A DNA stretch of 64,000 nucleotides from Cymbomonas tetramitiformis (lineage: Eukaryota > Chlorophyta > Pyramimonadophyceae > Pyramimonadales > Pyramimonadaceae), in NCBI GenBank assembly GCA_001247695.2, contig LGRX02003783.1:43481-107480 (forward strand), given 5' to 3'. Of this stretch, positions 18,261 to 30,102 are shown piece after piece (positions within the stretch are counted from its first letter, which is position 1; every line of letters begins with the position of its first letter). The notes under the pieces were generated by a model. That model saw nothing but the letters and a program-made list of their open reading frames with translations. It ran no database searches and had not been told where the DNA came from. Position numbers and translations under genes: made by a program.

Positions 18261-18851
18261 TGATACGGCTATGTAGACAAGCGCCGTGAATATATTATCA
18301 GTATACAAAATAAACACTGCAAAGTTTGAACAGCAATGCAAGTGTACGGATGAGCGGGTTTGTGAGTGCAGTCTCTCTAAGAAGATCTGCTGAAGCACAA
18401 CGCTTCCTCACTTTTGTACCTTACGCCTCCCATCATCTTAGATGGTACCGCCATTGGGTTGTGAACCCGAGACGTAGGTTGAACGACCAGCATGGTAATA
18501 ACGACTAGTTCGTTCATGCTGCGCATGCGAGTTCCGCGCATGCTGAAAGCCAAGATGGTTCTTGTTTGTATTCAAGATGTATCTTTGCTTTGCCATCTTC
18601 GAGTTCGACATACGAACTCTCGATGACAGGGATGCCTGATGATATGACATTATCATCTGGCGACATGTACAGTCATCGTCGACCGTACTGACGATTGTCA
18701 TCAATATATGACGCGACTCGACATGTACAGTCATTGGCGACCATACTGTCGACTGTCATAATAATATATGACATGACATGGTATGACTTGTCTGACAGGT
18801 ATGACACGTATGACATGTATGACACATATGTCATCGTTCATGACCCTGACA
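18261..18851 (-). repeat. Gypsy 3' LTR (591 bp)
   Basis: Starts TGATACGG and ends CCTGACA on the plus strand. Rich in TATGACATG/TATGACACG-type repeats and in CAGTCAT..CGACCATACTG palindromes near the outer end (U3 on the minus strand), which may be promoter elements. Confidence 0.92.
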
Positions 18852-18864
18852 GATCTCCCCTCTT
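18852..18864 (-). promoter_or_regulatory. Gypsy polypurine tract
   Basis: AAGAGGGGAGATC on the minus strand directly precedes the 3' LTR, the expected place for plus-strand DNA priming. Confidence 0.7.
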
Positions 18865-19874
18865 AAAAGAGTTGTGACCTCACAACGGGCATACCTTTGT
18901 ATATGTCTATGATGTCTTTGTTGTTGTCGCTTCTTGCTGGTACCAGTCTTCTTACACCGATTTGAGGCGTCCCTCATGGTGTTTTTAGGTTATTGGGGGG
19001 AACTGAGTCCACTTTAGTCCCTCACCTTACAGTTTCTTAGGATGTAGCCCACCTTTCTGGAAATCGTATCGTATTTCAGAGTGACGTTTCAAGGTTCAAT
19101 GAAGAGCGTTTTCGTGATACAGATTGACGCTGGATTACTGATTGATCCACACGTTATCATGTATGTACTAGACGATTCAAAGCATCCGAAGTCTACGTTA
19201 CGGATTATTTGCGCTAGCCGTCGTCGCTTTGCGCGAACGATGATCCCACGATTTAACAATTTATAATCGAACGATTCTCGGCCTGATATAGTGCACCCAA
19301 CCCTTCCTCCCCTCCTTAAGCTACTTTGGAGGATCCTAGGTGGCGATGGGGAGCCCGATTTTTGGGGCTTGTTTTTAATGCAAACGGAGCGGCCCTGCTT
19401 AACGGAATTGGACTTTTAATCCTCAACTGGTCTGCGCAACTCCTCAATGTTTTTGTCCAGTACGCACGCTTTGACGAACATCTATCGCGATGAGTGAGAA
19501 TGGATTCGCCACGTACTAATGTGAAATTTATTCAGTTATGTTTGTCAAGCACAACTTAGGATCACAACTCCGTCTACCTCAGTCAATGTCTCCGGTAGCT
19601 TCGGATGACTGGCCAAGAATCCGATGACAAACCACGGTTTTGGCAAAGGTAGCATTTAGCAGTTTTTATTTATCCACAGATATGATATATCGCATGTGTG
19701 CGTATCTGTGCAAGGGTATGATTTTGAACAAGGCTCACTACACCTTTAGCAAGGAAGGATCAATTCCCGCTTCAATGCAACATAATGATAAACATTAAGA
19801 GCAAGGTTATATAGATGATCGACATGTATTAGTATATATTACAAGAAGTAAGGGCATAAGGCTTAATATAATGT
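18865..19874 (-). other. Gypsy 3' internal non-coding region
   Basis: About 1 kb between the chromodomain stop and the polypurine tract. No coding frame recognised. Confidence 0.5.
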
Positions 19875-20604
19875 CTAGCCTTCATAGGCAGCTATAATGT
19901 CTGCTGCATTGGTCAGCTCTGTGGCTTTGACCCAGGTGTCATGCTCAGGACCGTAGCCTGCATATCGTACTAAATAGTATTTGACACCTCTAGTGAATTT
20001 ATCCGAGAGTATATGTGATATCTCAAATAGTGGTTGCCCTTCTTCGGTGATCATCTGTGGCAGAGGCAAAGGTGCTTGAATCGAGTCGTTGTACAGCTCT
20101 AATCTGGAAACAGGCTGTACCGGATGAATACGGATATCAAGATCTCCGAAATCTAACTCGTATGCACGTCCATGGCTAAGCACTTTGGAAATGGTGAACG
20201 GCCCAATATATGGCTGTTTAAAGTGTCTGCCTGCCTCTGTCAAACCAGTCCATTGAATAAACTCGGTCCGTAAAAGAACTTTCTGCCCAACTGCAAACTG
20301 CTTAGGCATGTGAGTCTTATTGAATCTGGCTTGGCTAATTTCTGCTGCTCGGGAAATGTTATCTACCGCGTTGGCATGAATAGCCGAGTACTGGTCAAAA
20401 TGATCTCGAATAGCTCTTTGTATTGGAACAGGAGCTTCTGGCGGAATAGTGATAACCAGGTCATGAGGCGAAAGTGGTTGCGCCATCGAGTCGAGATAAA
20501 ATGGTGAATAACCAGTTGATGCAGAAACGGTATTGTTAATTGCAAACTCCACCAGAGGCAACTTGTCCTCCCACGAATTGGCTGAAGTATCATTGCAACA
20601 ACAC
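19875..20604 (-). CDS. Gypsy integrase C-terminus with chromodomain
   Basis: Last pol exon, read in frame after removal of the 20605-20690 segment (CCCNDTSANSWEDKLPLVEF...). It contains the integrase C-terminal region (LPLVEFAINNTVSASTGYSP, KTHMPKQFAVGQKVLL, GPFTISKVL) and ends in a chromodomain: YYLVRYAGYGPEHDTWVKA. Chromodomains steer chromovirus integration towards chromatin marks. The stop is TAG at 19875-19877. Confidence 0.85.
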
Positions 20605-20690
20605 CTGAGGATGTAAAAAAATACTACTTAATCAGTTTATAAACCAGAGGATGGTGAAATCAAATCATGAATCAACAATTTGAAAATTAC
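20605..20690 (-). other. 86-bp GT-AG intron-like insert in gypsy integrase
   Basis: On the minus strand the segment begins GTAATTTT and ends TTTTACATCCTCAG. The 12 bases ACATCCTCAGGT occur at both boundaries (20689-20700 and 20603-20614). Splicing GT to AG joins EDIL-R-CCCNDTS in frame and restores integrase; without splicing, a TAA follows immediately after the junction Arg. This is the structure expected of an intron created by insertion with target duplication (introner-type). Confidence 0.75.
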
Positions 20691-22774
20691 CTGAGGATGT
20701 CCTCAATGAAGGCATGGCTCCTCTCATTGGCAGCATTCGACTGTGGATGGTGTGACGATGTCATGGACAATCTCGTACCAGTAGATTTCCACAGTGTCTG
20801 CCAGAATGTAGAGGTGAATCTGGGGTCTCGATCTGAGATGATGTTCCTCGGAAGACCATGGAGCTTGAAGATATGCTGCATATAGATAGAAGCAGTATGC
20901 TGAGCTGTCCAGGTCATGCTGAAGGGAATGAGATGACAACGATGAGAGAATTGGCACATTACCACAAATATACTGTCGTGCCCATTAGTGGTGATAGGCA
21001 GATCAGTGATCCAATCAAGAGATACATCTAGCCATTTTGTCTTAGGCACGGAATATCGTATATGTGCCTGACCATAAGGCTTGTGTCGCCTCGTTTTCTG
21101 GCGCTGACAAACGGGGCACTCCCGAATGTACTTGATGGCTGCCGTTGTCATTCCTGGCCAATAATACCGGCTACGCAGAAGATGAAGCATGCGATTTTTG
21201 CCTACATGACCAGAAATAGTGGCTGAGTGGCACTCATGAAGAAGAATGTGGCGAAGTTGTGTGATCTCACCGTCATCTGTGGGGACTTTAGCTGTTGGTG
21301 GAATGTACAGCTGTCTGCCATATATGGTCTTACGATAGATCAACCCTTGAATGAGCTCGAAGCTGTAGCTGCTGACTGACTGTGATGAAGTCGATGATGT
21401 CAGCTTAGCCAAAATAGTCTGTGCAAATGTGTCACGATCATACTCGGATATAATGATGTCGTGTAGCTGATGAGCTGATGAAGAAGATATAAGAGCAATG
21501 AATGTAGGATCTGCAGATGGAATGACCTCGCTGATGTCCATATGATGAAGACAATCAGTAAGTTCAAAAAGTGCAGAGATACGCGTGAGTGCGTCTGCAA
21601 CCTTATTCTTCTCGCCAGCAATGTGCTCTATACGGAAGTTGTATTCAGAGAGCTCATCCAACCACCGTGCCTGTTTGGGGCTCAGTGTGGATTTGGTCTG
21701 GAAATAAACCAGTGGCTGATGATCTGAGCGTACAATAGTCTCAGGAGCTCCCAACAAGATGTGGCGAAAGAATCGGAAGCCTTCCACAATGGCAAATAGC
21801 TCGATCTCAGGAATAGGCCAACGTCTCTGTGTATCGGATAGAGTGACGCTGTGATAGCCACATGGCTTCATACCTTTTCCTTGATCCTGGAGTATTACTT
21901 GACCAACGTGTATGCCTGATCCATCGACCTCCATAATAGATGGCAGTTTCTGATCTGGAAGCTGCAATACTGGAGCGTTACAGATGGCACTTTTGAGGTT
22001 ATCAAATGCCTGCTGCTGCTCAGTTTCCCAGACAAACTCTGTATTATCTTTAAGGAGACGATTGAGAGGCTCGGCAACTTTGGAGAACTTTGGTATGAAT
22101 CTCCTAAATTGACCAACCATGCCCAAGAATGACCGAAGGGATGACTTGCCATCTTTAGCCATACGGCGTAGAGGCTGCTTTCCAACGGTGGGACCATAAG
22201 ACACTGGAGGCTGAATTGCCATGACTGCTCTGATTCTGTCTTCGATGATGGATAGGCCTGCTTCAGAGATGTGATGTCCGATAAAGTCTATAGATCTGAC
22301 GAACAACTCCACCTTGGAAGGCCTGATGTAGAACTGGTGATCTCTGCAACGCTGGAGGAACTGTCGAACATGCTTCACATGGCTGTCAAAATCTGGACTG
22401 TATACAATAGTGTCGTCCATGAATATGACAAGGAACTGGTCGATGAAGTCAAAGAATGCCCGATTTCCTACACGAAGTGCTGTTGCAGGAGCATTGGTCA
22501 ATCCGAAAGGCATAACTGTCCATTCATAAGAACCGTATCTGGTGCGAATAGCAGTTTTATGAATGTCGTCTGGATGAATGGGGATTTGGTGGAAGAACTG
22601 GTTGAAATCAAATCTACTGAACCAGCGTGCTCCCTTCAGCTGCTCTAGTAGGGTGTCATGTGGTGGTAGTGGATACGTGTCCTTTATGGTGATGTTATTC
22701 AGGGCACGATAATCACAACACATCCTCCACTTTCCCCCTGGCTTAGGAGCGAAAATGATTGCATGGGCACCCAT
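20691..22774 (-). CDS. Gypsy pol: reverse transcriptase, RNase H, integrase core
   Basis: About 694 residues. RT: FAPKPGGKWRMCCDYRALNN, MPFGLTNAPA and the active site FMDD in VIFMDDTIVYS. RNase H: MEVDGSGIHVGQVI, EIELFAIVEGFRFF, RSDHQPLVYF, EKNKVADALTR. Integrase: HHCC finger (HECHSATISGH ... CPVCQRQK), then catalytic Asp in LDWITDLP, Asp in SDRDPRF and Glu in NAANERSHAF. The ATG at 22774 lies at the edge of the MITE; the true protein is continuous with the protease-containing segment upstream of the MITE. The C-terminus continues across the 86-bp intron-like insert. Confidence 0.9.
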
Positions 22775-22775
22775 A

Positions 22776-23837
22776 TGGCTACTATCCGGGCCACTAGTCC
22801 TTCCCCAAGGACTAGGCGGAAATGCACATTACGGCCGGATTAATGGTCCTTAGACCCAACACCATGCTTCAAAAAATCCTTTGGGACACAACCTAAGTGC
22901 CTATCTTTGCGGGAAGTTGAATTTCAAAGTTTGGGTACCCGTAATCTAGCCGCGGTTTAGGGCTATGTCATGCTCTAAATTGAATTCATTTGGCTAGTCC
23001 TTGGGGAAGGACTAGTGGCGGCATGGCCCCTAATGGCCCCTTAGATGGATAGGGGGTGATGTACCACCACCCACACATCAGATTTATGACCCAATGTAAA
23101 GGTGCATAACCGTAAATGGCGTATAATGACGATATATTATGCTCTCAGCGCATGGTAAACACCATCACTAAGACGAAAATGCTGAATTATGACATTTTTC
23201 GACCCAAAATTCGAGCAAAATATTCAATAACACGCACCCTAATGGTTGGAAAATTCCCCAAAAAATACCGAGGTATAGTTTGAAGTCATATTTATGCATC
23301 ACTATGCTCACTATTTGTAATATGTCCCATAGACCACATGATATGGACCATGCAAAGCTGCAATTTGGGCAATGTGGCCCCATACTTAAGCAGTTCCAGC
23401 TGATATAAATATGACAAGTACCACCAAGCAGTAGCCATATAGCGACCAATGGCATAACCCCAACTCGCCGCCACGCCCACCTATCATTGTATAGGCTATA
23501 CTTGTGCAATATTACCACTTGCGGCACCTATCTAGGACCTAGAGCTCTCCCAAAAAAAATCATGAAAATCAGGTACTGAAATCAGCTTGGCGATTTGAAT
23601 GGATTTCATGGAAATAGTAGGGTGCATGCCACATGGGCGTCCACCGACAACAACATGCGCCATCCCGTGGCCAATGGGACATTAAGGGACTTAGTTTAGG
23701 TCACATTGATGACACAAACCGAGTCATAGGGTCACTGGCATTGGCTAGGTCGTCCCCAAAAAATCGACGGCGCTAGTCCTTCCTCAAGGACTAGTTTTCA
23801 ATTTAGTCCTTGGGGAAGGACTGTCGGATAGTAGCCA
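22776..23837. mobile_element. MITE-like non-autonomous DNA transposon inside gypsy pol
   Basis: A 1,062-bp insertion with perfect 13-bp terminal inverted repeats (TGGCTACTATCCG) and CATA on both sides (22772-22775, 23838-23841) as a probable 4-bp target duplication; one extra C lies beside the left copy. Internal copies of the palindrome CTAGTCCTTCCCCAAGGACTAG occur near 22794, 22993 and 23773, with an inverted half copy by the right end. No transposase frame. Removing it brings SSSPY next to GAHAIIFAPKPGG, the normal gypsy RT start, apart from that extra base. Confidence 0.82.
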
Positions 23838-24815
23838 CATATGGCGATGATGATGGACGAAGGATACCCAACTCGACATATTTTATGATTTGCCGTTTGA
23901 GCTCCTCCATCATGGGTGCTGGAATGGTGCGCACTGGCTGTGATGGAGGCTTATGTCCAGGTTCGATGTCGATTCTATGATATCCACCTTCAAACCTTTC
24001 TGGCTTATGACCAGCTGGGAGATCCTCCTGGAATACGTCTGAAAAGTCTTCTCTCACTTGATCACGTGCTGCTGTGATCTCGGGGTCTTCCATTGTGGTG
24101 TCTGAGTCTGATGCTGCAAAGACCAATTCACCATCGACCACGGAGAGGAAAAAGAGATATGCTACGGCTTCTTCAGCCGAACCACTGGATCGAATGCGAC
24201 GGAGATGTTTTCTCATGGTGGTGGCGCTGACCAATTCCATTTCAGGAAGGCCATCTGAGTCTGAGTCTGGAGTCTGCTCAACTCTGGACAATACTGTGCG
24301 AATACTGGAGCCTGATGAATGCTTCCTAGTGATCGTCAGATTTTTGGTCTGAAAGTCAATGTGTGGATTCCTCCTCTCCAACCAATCTTGACCCAGAATG
24401 ACAGTGAATGGTTTCATGTCAATGATGTAGAAATCTTCTGTATCCTTATACTTGCCCAAAGAAAATGTAGCCTTGGGAAGATAGGATGTGCATGGTAGTT
24501 GGCTTCCTCCAGCCAATCCCACTGAAAATGATGAAGAATCTGTGGGAGCTATACCAAGCTGAGCAGCGAACTGTCTGTCGATGAAAGACGATGTGGCTCC
24601 TGGATCTACCAAAATGTGAGTACTCTGTCCATAAACTTTCCCTTTATACAACAACAGCTTCTTCTGTGATTTCAGCTGTGCTGTTTGAGACTGCATCTGT
24701 GCGATGTGTTCTGTGGGATTGTCCATCTGCTGAAACTGCAATGTCAGACTGGATAGGACTTCTTCTGAGATACTCTCAATCCGGCCACTTGCTTCAGTGG
24801 CATCTTCAGGCTGAT
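23838..24815 (-). CDS. Gypsy pol N-terminus: aspartic protease and RT start
   Basis: Open frame ending in the MITE at 23803. The first in-frame ATG is at 24741, but the frame is open upstream into the gag end, which suggests expression by frameshifting from gag (the frames differ). Protease motif: ILVDPGATSSFIDRQFAAQL, the D-x-G-A active site, with the flap-like region following. The C-terminal part (PAGHKPERFEGGYHRIDI, RQIIKYVELGILRPSSSPY) is the normal lead-in to gypsy RT. Confidence 0.85.
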
Positions 24816-26201
24816 CTACCCTCGGGGTGCTCTCATCACCGGTACCTGCGCAGTACCCTGAGAGTTTCCCTGAGGAGCTGGAGCTGATGGAACTGGATCT
24901 GGAGTTGCAACTGCTGCATTGATGCTATGCTGATTTTTCAGTTCCTTGACCAAGGTGTTGATCGTATTGATGAGTTTGCCAGACCCATCCTTAGCACCCT
25001 GATTCTTCTGTGGCTGTCTCTGATTCTGAAAAGGATTCTGAGCTGGTGGCTTACCCTTGATCTCCTTTCCATCATTGGTCCTGGTGGCAAAACAATCCTT
25101 CTCGATGTGACCAACACGATCACAACGATGGCAGGTCTTATTATTCTGTGATTTTCCTTTTCCTTTTCCTTTGCCCTTGCCTTTACCACCTTTTCCTTTG
25201 TTCCGATTCTGATTGGAGTTCTGGCTGCCATTCTGATTCCAATTCCGATTTTTGTTGGATCTGTCATATGGCTTCTGGCCACGTCCTCTGTCCTTATCCT
25301 TTTTGGCTGGACCTCCAGATGACTGCTCCTTCTGCCCTCGATAGTGAAGAGTCTCTGACTGCTTCGAATGAATGACATAGTTCAAGTCGAGCAGTATCTG
25401 TGTGGTTAGTGACCACGACATATTATTCCTTTCTGTCTCTGTCAGGAATCGTAAATGGAACTGTCTGCGAAGTTCTGGATCTATGCTGTTGACAAATCTG
25501 TCCTTTATCAACACATCTTCCAGTTCAACTGCTGCCAATGCAGCCAGTGAAGTGAATGTGCGTAGATAATCTGAGAAAGTCTGGTTTCCTTGAATCAGTG
25601 ACATTAGATGTTTTTTGGCCACTGATCTTTTATGGGGGTTACCAAACTGTCTGAGGAAAATCCCTCTGATCCCTGCATATGTGGCATCTGGTTGATTTGC
25701 CACGACCTGGAAATAGTGTCGGTCATTATTCTGTATGAGGGTCAGGAAAACTGTGATCAGGTCTTTGTCTGGAACTCCTGGATACGTGAATTGGAAGTAT
25801 CTATCCACGGTTTCCAACCAAACCTCTGCGTCCATTCCTGATTTGTATTCCTTTGGTGGTGTCATTTTCACCTTGGGAACCAAACTGGGTGGTGCTGGTG
25901 CTGGTGCTGGATCTGCATCTGGATCTGTGAAGACCATTGGAGGATTGTCTGCAGTATATTCATCATCTGGTTCCTTAGGCTCGTTTTCAGAATCCCGATA
26001 TCTGCTCATATCAGGCTTCATGCGGCTGATATTGTCGAAGTACCCTATCTTGTCGAATCTGGTCTGGGTATTATCATAACCAACGAGCCATTTTGGGATC
26101 TTGAACCGACTGTATGCATCATATGAGCCTAAGATATCAAAGAACCATGTAGACGGATCTGCATTGATGGGTGGAATGTCTGGATCTTCTGCTTCTGCCA
26201 T
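24816..26201 (-). CDS. Gypsy gag (capsid-nucleocapsid)
   Basis: 461 residues from ATG 26201 to TAG 24816. A capsid-like retrotrans_gag region (KEYKSGMDAEVWLETVDRYF, FLRQFGNPHKRSVAKKHL) is followed by a basic Lys/Gly/Asn/Gln-rich stretch and one CCHC knuckle, CHRCDRVGHIEKDC, for RNA packaging. The Glu/Pro-rich N-terminus (residues about 60-110) is low complexity. Confidence 0.88.
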   Translation of the reverse strand: MAEAEDPDIPPINADPSTWFFDILGSYDAYSRFKIPKWLVGYDNTQTRFDKIGYFDNISRMKPDMSRYRDSENEPKEPDDEYTADNPPMVFTDPDADPAPAPAPPSLVPKVKMTPPKEYKSGMDAEVWLETVDRYFQFTYPGVPDKDLITVFLTLIQNNDRHYFQVVANQPDATYAGIRGIFLRQFGNPHKRSVAKKHLMSLIQGNQTFSDYLRTFTSLAALAAVELEDVLIKDRFVNSIDPELRRQFHLRFLTETERNNMSWSLTTQILLDLNYVIHSKQSETLHYRGQKEQSSGGPAKKDKDRGRGQKPYDRSNKNRNWNQNGSQNSNQNRNKGKGGKGKGKGKGKGKSQNNKTCHRCDRVGHIEKDCFATRTNDGKEIKGKPPAQNPFQNQRQPQKNQGAKDGSGKLINTINTLVKELKNQHSINAAVATPDPVPSAPAPQGNSQGTAQVPVMRAPRG

Positions 26202-29200
26202 CTAAGAAAAACAAAACACAACACCAAAATATCTTCAGCTAACTGAGTGTGTGTTGATATATATATACCTATGTTATATATGGTATATCTGTATATTATG
26301 ATGAGGTTATACATGTACATATATCCACCTTCTTCCCCCCTCAAGGAAGTGTGTAATATAGTGGCAGTTGTCAATTGCCAATACCTCATTCAGCATGCAT
26401 TCCTATAGGAAGCAGCTGTTACAGTTTTAGGGTTGCAGCCCTACAGTCCTTGGGTTGTAGCCCTGCAGTTTTTGGGTTGTTGCCCTACAGTTCTAGGGTT
26501 GTTGCCCACAGTATTATCATGTCTGTGATGATTTAGCATGACATAATAATGCCAAAAAACGAAGTTTTTCGAAATAATAGTGGCATTTTAGGGCATATGT
26601 GGTTACAGTGGCCCTGTTACCCAATAATGTGATTAGGGTGTTATATGTTATCAGTAACCCTAATACAGGTAAAAAATAAGCAGTATAATGTTTTTGCAAA
26701 GATTTTTAAGCAAAACTGCATTTAATACCTACATAAATGTAAGGTGGTTTTCAGGAGGTACGTTACACCCCTGTTACACACATTTAATTTTAGGGTTGTT
26801 ACAGGGCGTTACACATGCTGCATAAATCAGGGATTGTTATTTGATATATAAACATTCATTTCAGCAAAAAAAATCAATCCGAAATTTTCAAAATGTGTTT
26901 TACGTACAACATTTTGAGCGATTTATTGTTACAGCAATATGTATACCCCTATATATTCAACACCTAATATTTAGGGTGTCACACAGATATGACATGTGTC
27001 ATTATGATTTCCTGATACCTCAATAGGTATAAAATCATAATTTTAAATAAAATGGGCACACATTTTTCATTTTGAAATTAAACGTGGAGCATTTTTACCC
27101 ATTTTACAGCTTTTTCAGCTATCTAAAATATTGCTTTGGTGACATATCTCAGTGTATATGTGGAATGTAAGTACAGAATCACTGTAAGGAACTTCACTTT
27201 TGCATATGACAAATTTCATAGCAAATAAGTGAGTTGTGCTGTATATCAACATTTATGGTTGACAAGCATTCTGGGTTTTACTGATTTAAACCCATGCACA
27301 GCAAATGTACTTTTCTGATTATGTATAGATTTATCAACTTAAGTGGAAACACCCACTTTAGTGATATTTATCAACCTATGATTTGTTCTGAGCATAGGTC
27401 TGTGCTCTTAAGATTTATCAAAGTGATATATCTTATTTAGAACAAATCTGGACTTTGCTGGATATAATCACAGCAACTTGACACAGCACATTTATATGTG
27501 TGTGGTTGTCCTTAAAACTATTGTCAGATATCATGTAAATACTGATCTGTGTGTTGCATGCAATTGATCTGATCAAGTCTGATTCAACTGTGAATATGCA
27601 ACGTAGTTGTTGTAGTTGCTCCAGCAATGATTATGTGGGATGAGACTAATGGACTGCACCCAACAGTTACCAGCTGTTTTATGGGTGCAGTATTTTGCCT
27701 TCGGGTTTGGAGATAACTCCATCCAGCCCTACAGCATGTTGTCTTATCCTGTTCCCTTATGTATCGCCATCATTGACACTTTCCACGCACATGTGTTTGG
27801 AAAGTGGTATCTATATTACCATATACAATATAGTTGATCTATTCACTCTGAGTCAGTGAATCTCAACATATATAATGAATGCTTGTGTATGTGCAGTGTG
27901 TAGTACTGCTGATTAGTACTTATGTCAGTGTGTGTGTATGTTTACTTGTACACACTCTGCAGGATATGTTCTGGGTATCACAATATCCTAGACAATTTAT
28001 CATGCAAGACAGTCAGCATACCATGTACTGATTACATCTAACATGATATATATAGTTTAGGAATCATTGTAATTCCATGCTAATCTCATTACAAAATGAG
28101 TTGCTTGATAGATTTTACATGAAGCTCAGGTGAGCATTCCATCCAGTAATCCACCATAGAATGTACATGTGATCTGGAGAGCATCTCGGCTCCACCAGGA
28201 CATGACAAACTAATTATGGTGTTGAGATCACTTTCAGGCACCCTTTGCTACATGGATTCGAATATAGACTAGCATTCACTGCAATATGCTTATGCTCTAT
28301 GTACTACAGCTGGTATCGTGATCAAGCTGTACAGTATAATAAAGCATGTACAATTCACAATCAATGCAATCATTCAGCATAAGATATGTGCATAGTATAA
28401 AAGTGTATGCACTGCATGTTGATGATTGCTGTAAGTGAAATAAGTGCATGTGTGTGTGTGCTGATTCGCACACACATGTTGTGAACAGATCATTGTGATG
28501 CTAATAAGAGTAATGCTGATGATTAAAGTATTTGTGCAGCCATCAGAACACTTTGGAATTTGCTGCAGTATGATAATAATACTTTCACAGCAACATAGTG
28601 GTAATGTATCCAAAGCATAACGATCATGTATACAGTCATTCTGCATATGATTTCGACGAGCTTATACATATGTGCTTCTCACTGCATGTAAACACATCAA
28701 AAATTGTACGCGCTAAAATCGAACGTTCTTCGCATGTGACGAAATCATGAAGAACGTATATCGTGCTGACAGGCCATAAATCATTGTACGCGCTGGTATT
28801 GTAAACAGTGCGAAGGAATTATTTGCAAAAATCACTGATATACGTCGCATACGAATGCGAGCGCTGACATGTATACGAATCAAAATTCTGTCGATGACCA
28901 CTATGTAATATATCATTCTGGACAATTTTTGAAAGTGATTCATACAAGTGCGCGCATGCTGCGATTCACTTCTGTAGAAATATGCGACCATCGCGCATGC
29001 TGCCATCTGTAAATTAGTGACCATCGCGCATCAACATGTATGAAGCAATTTAGTGCAATTATGAAAATCGTGATACTGCGCTGATGATTTTTCCACGCGA
29101 AAACGATTTCGCCGCTGATTTATCGCATCTGCGAACATGCATACATTTGCGAACCATTTATGCGAATACGTTTCATTGCTGCGTCGATGTATGCCCTGCG

Positions 29201-29448
29201 CACACCTTATCGCGTATGTGTGCGATCAGCTGTTTCCGCGTGTATGCTGCGAGAAATCTCCTCGCGCAATCTCTGCGCTGTCGATATGCGAGTGTATATT
29301 ATTCGCCCTGCAGATATTCAATATTATGCGAGCGCTGTCGATATGCGCCCACCTGCAAACCTGCGAACAATATTAAATATACTACGTCTATCGCTGCACC
29401 CACTTGAGTTCTCGAGTATCGTGCCTTGACGACTTTTAGAATACCATC
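26202..29448 (-). other. Long gypsy leader between 5' LTR and gag
   Basis: 3.2 kb with no frame over about 107 codons that shows a domain. The part next to the LTR (28.7-29.4 kb) is CpG-rich and the rest AT-rich. The primer-binding site should lie at 29430-29448; there the minus strand reads GATGGTATTCTAAAAG, sharing TGGTAT with the common tRNA-iMet site but not the rest. Confidence 0.6.
26426..26512. repeat. Tandem GGGTTGYNGCCC hairpin repeats in gypsy leader
   Basis: Four imperfect units of about 26 bp, each with GGGTTG(C/T)(A/T)GCCC and CTACAGT-like spacers. Each can form a short stem. Confidence 0.65.
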
Positions 29449-30097
29449 TGATACGGCTATGTAGACAAGCGCCGTGAATATATTATCAGTATACAAAATA
29501 AACACTGCAAAGTTTGAACAGCAATGCAAGTGTACGGATGAGCGGGTTTGTGAGTGCAGTCTCTCTAAGAAGATCTGCTGAAGCACAACGCTTCCTCACT
29601 TTTGTACCTTACGTCTCCCATCATCTTAGATGGTACCGCCATTGGGTTGTGAACCCGAGACGTAGGTTGAACGACCAGCATGGTAATAACGACTAGTTCG
29701 TTCATGCTGCGCATGCGAGTTCCGCGCATGCTGAAAGCCAAGATGGTTCTTGTTTGTATTCAAGATGTATCTTTGCTTTGCCATCTTCGAGTTCGACATA
29801 CGAACTCTCGATGACAGGGATGCCTGATGATATGACATTATCATCTGGCGACATGTACAGTCATCGTCGACCGTACTGACGACTGTCATCAATATATGAC
29901 GCGACTCGACATGTACAGTCATGGTCGACCATACTGTCGACTGTCATAAATATATGACGCGACTCGACATGTACAGTCATGGTCGACCATACTGTCGACT
30001 GTCATAATAATATATGACATGACATGGTATGACATGTCTGACATGTATGACACGTATGACATGTATGACACATATGTCATCGGTCATGACCCTGACA
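29449..30097 (-). repeat. Gypsy 5' LTR (649 bp)
   Basis: Nearly identical to the 3' LTR but 58 bp longer: one more tandem copy of a unit containing ATATATGACGCGACTCGAC and a CAGTCATGGTCGACCATACTG-like palindrome. Unequal U3 repeat number is common in LTRs. Confidence 0.92.
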
Positions 30098-30102
30098 ATG
30101 GA
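30098..30102. repeat. Target-site duplication ATGGA (right)
   Basis: Matches 18256-18260 and abuts the 5' LTR. Confidence 0.85.

Larger units (their letters stand above)
18261..30097 (-). mobile_element. Complete Ty3/gypsy chromovirus-type LTR retrotransposon
   Basis: An 11.8 kb element with LTRs at 18261-18851 and 29449-30097 (both TG...CA) and a 5-bp target duplication ATGGA at 18256-18260 and 30098-30102. The minus-strand order is 5' LTR, 3.2 kb leader, gag, protease, RT, RNase H, integrase, chromodomain, about 1 kb of 3' sequence, polypurine tract, 3' LTR. The LTRs differ by only about seven substitutions plus one 58-bp tandem-unit difference, implying fairly recent insertion. A MITE (22776-23837) and an 86-bp intron-like insert (20605-20690) interrupt pol. 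Pol reads in a different frame from gag, as is common in this group. Confidence 0.93.
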
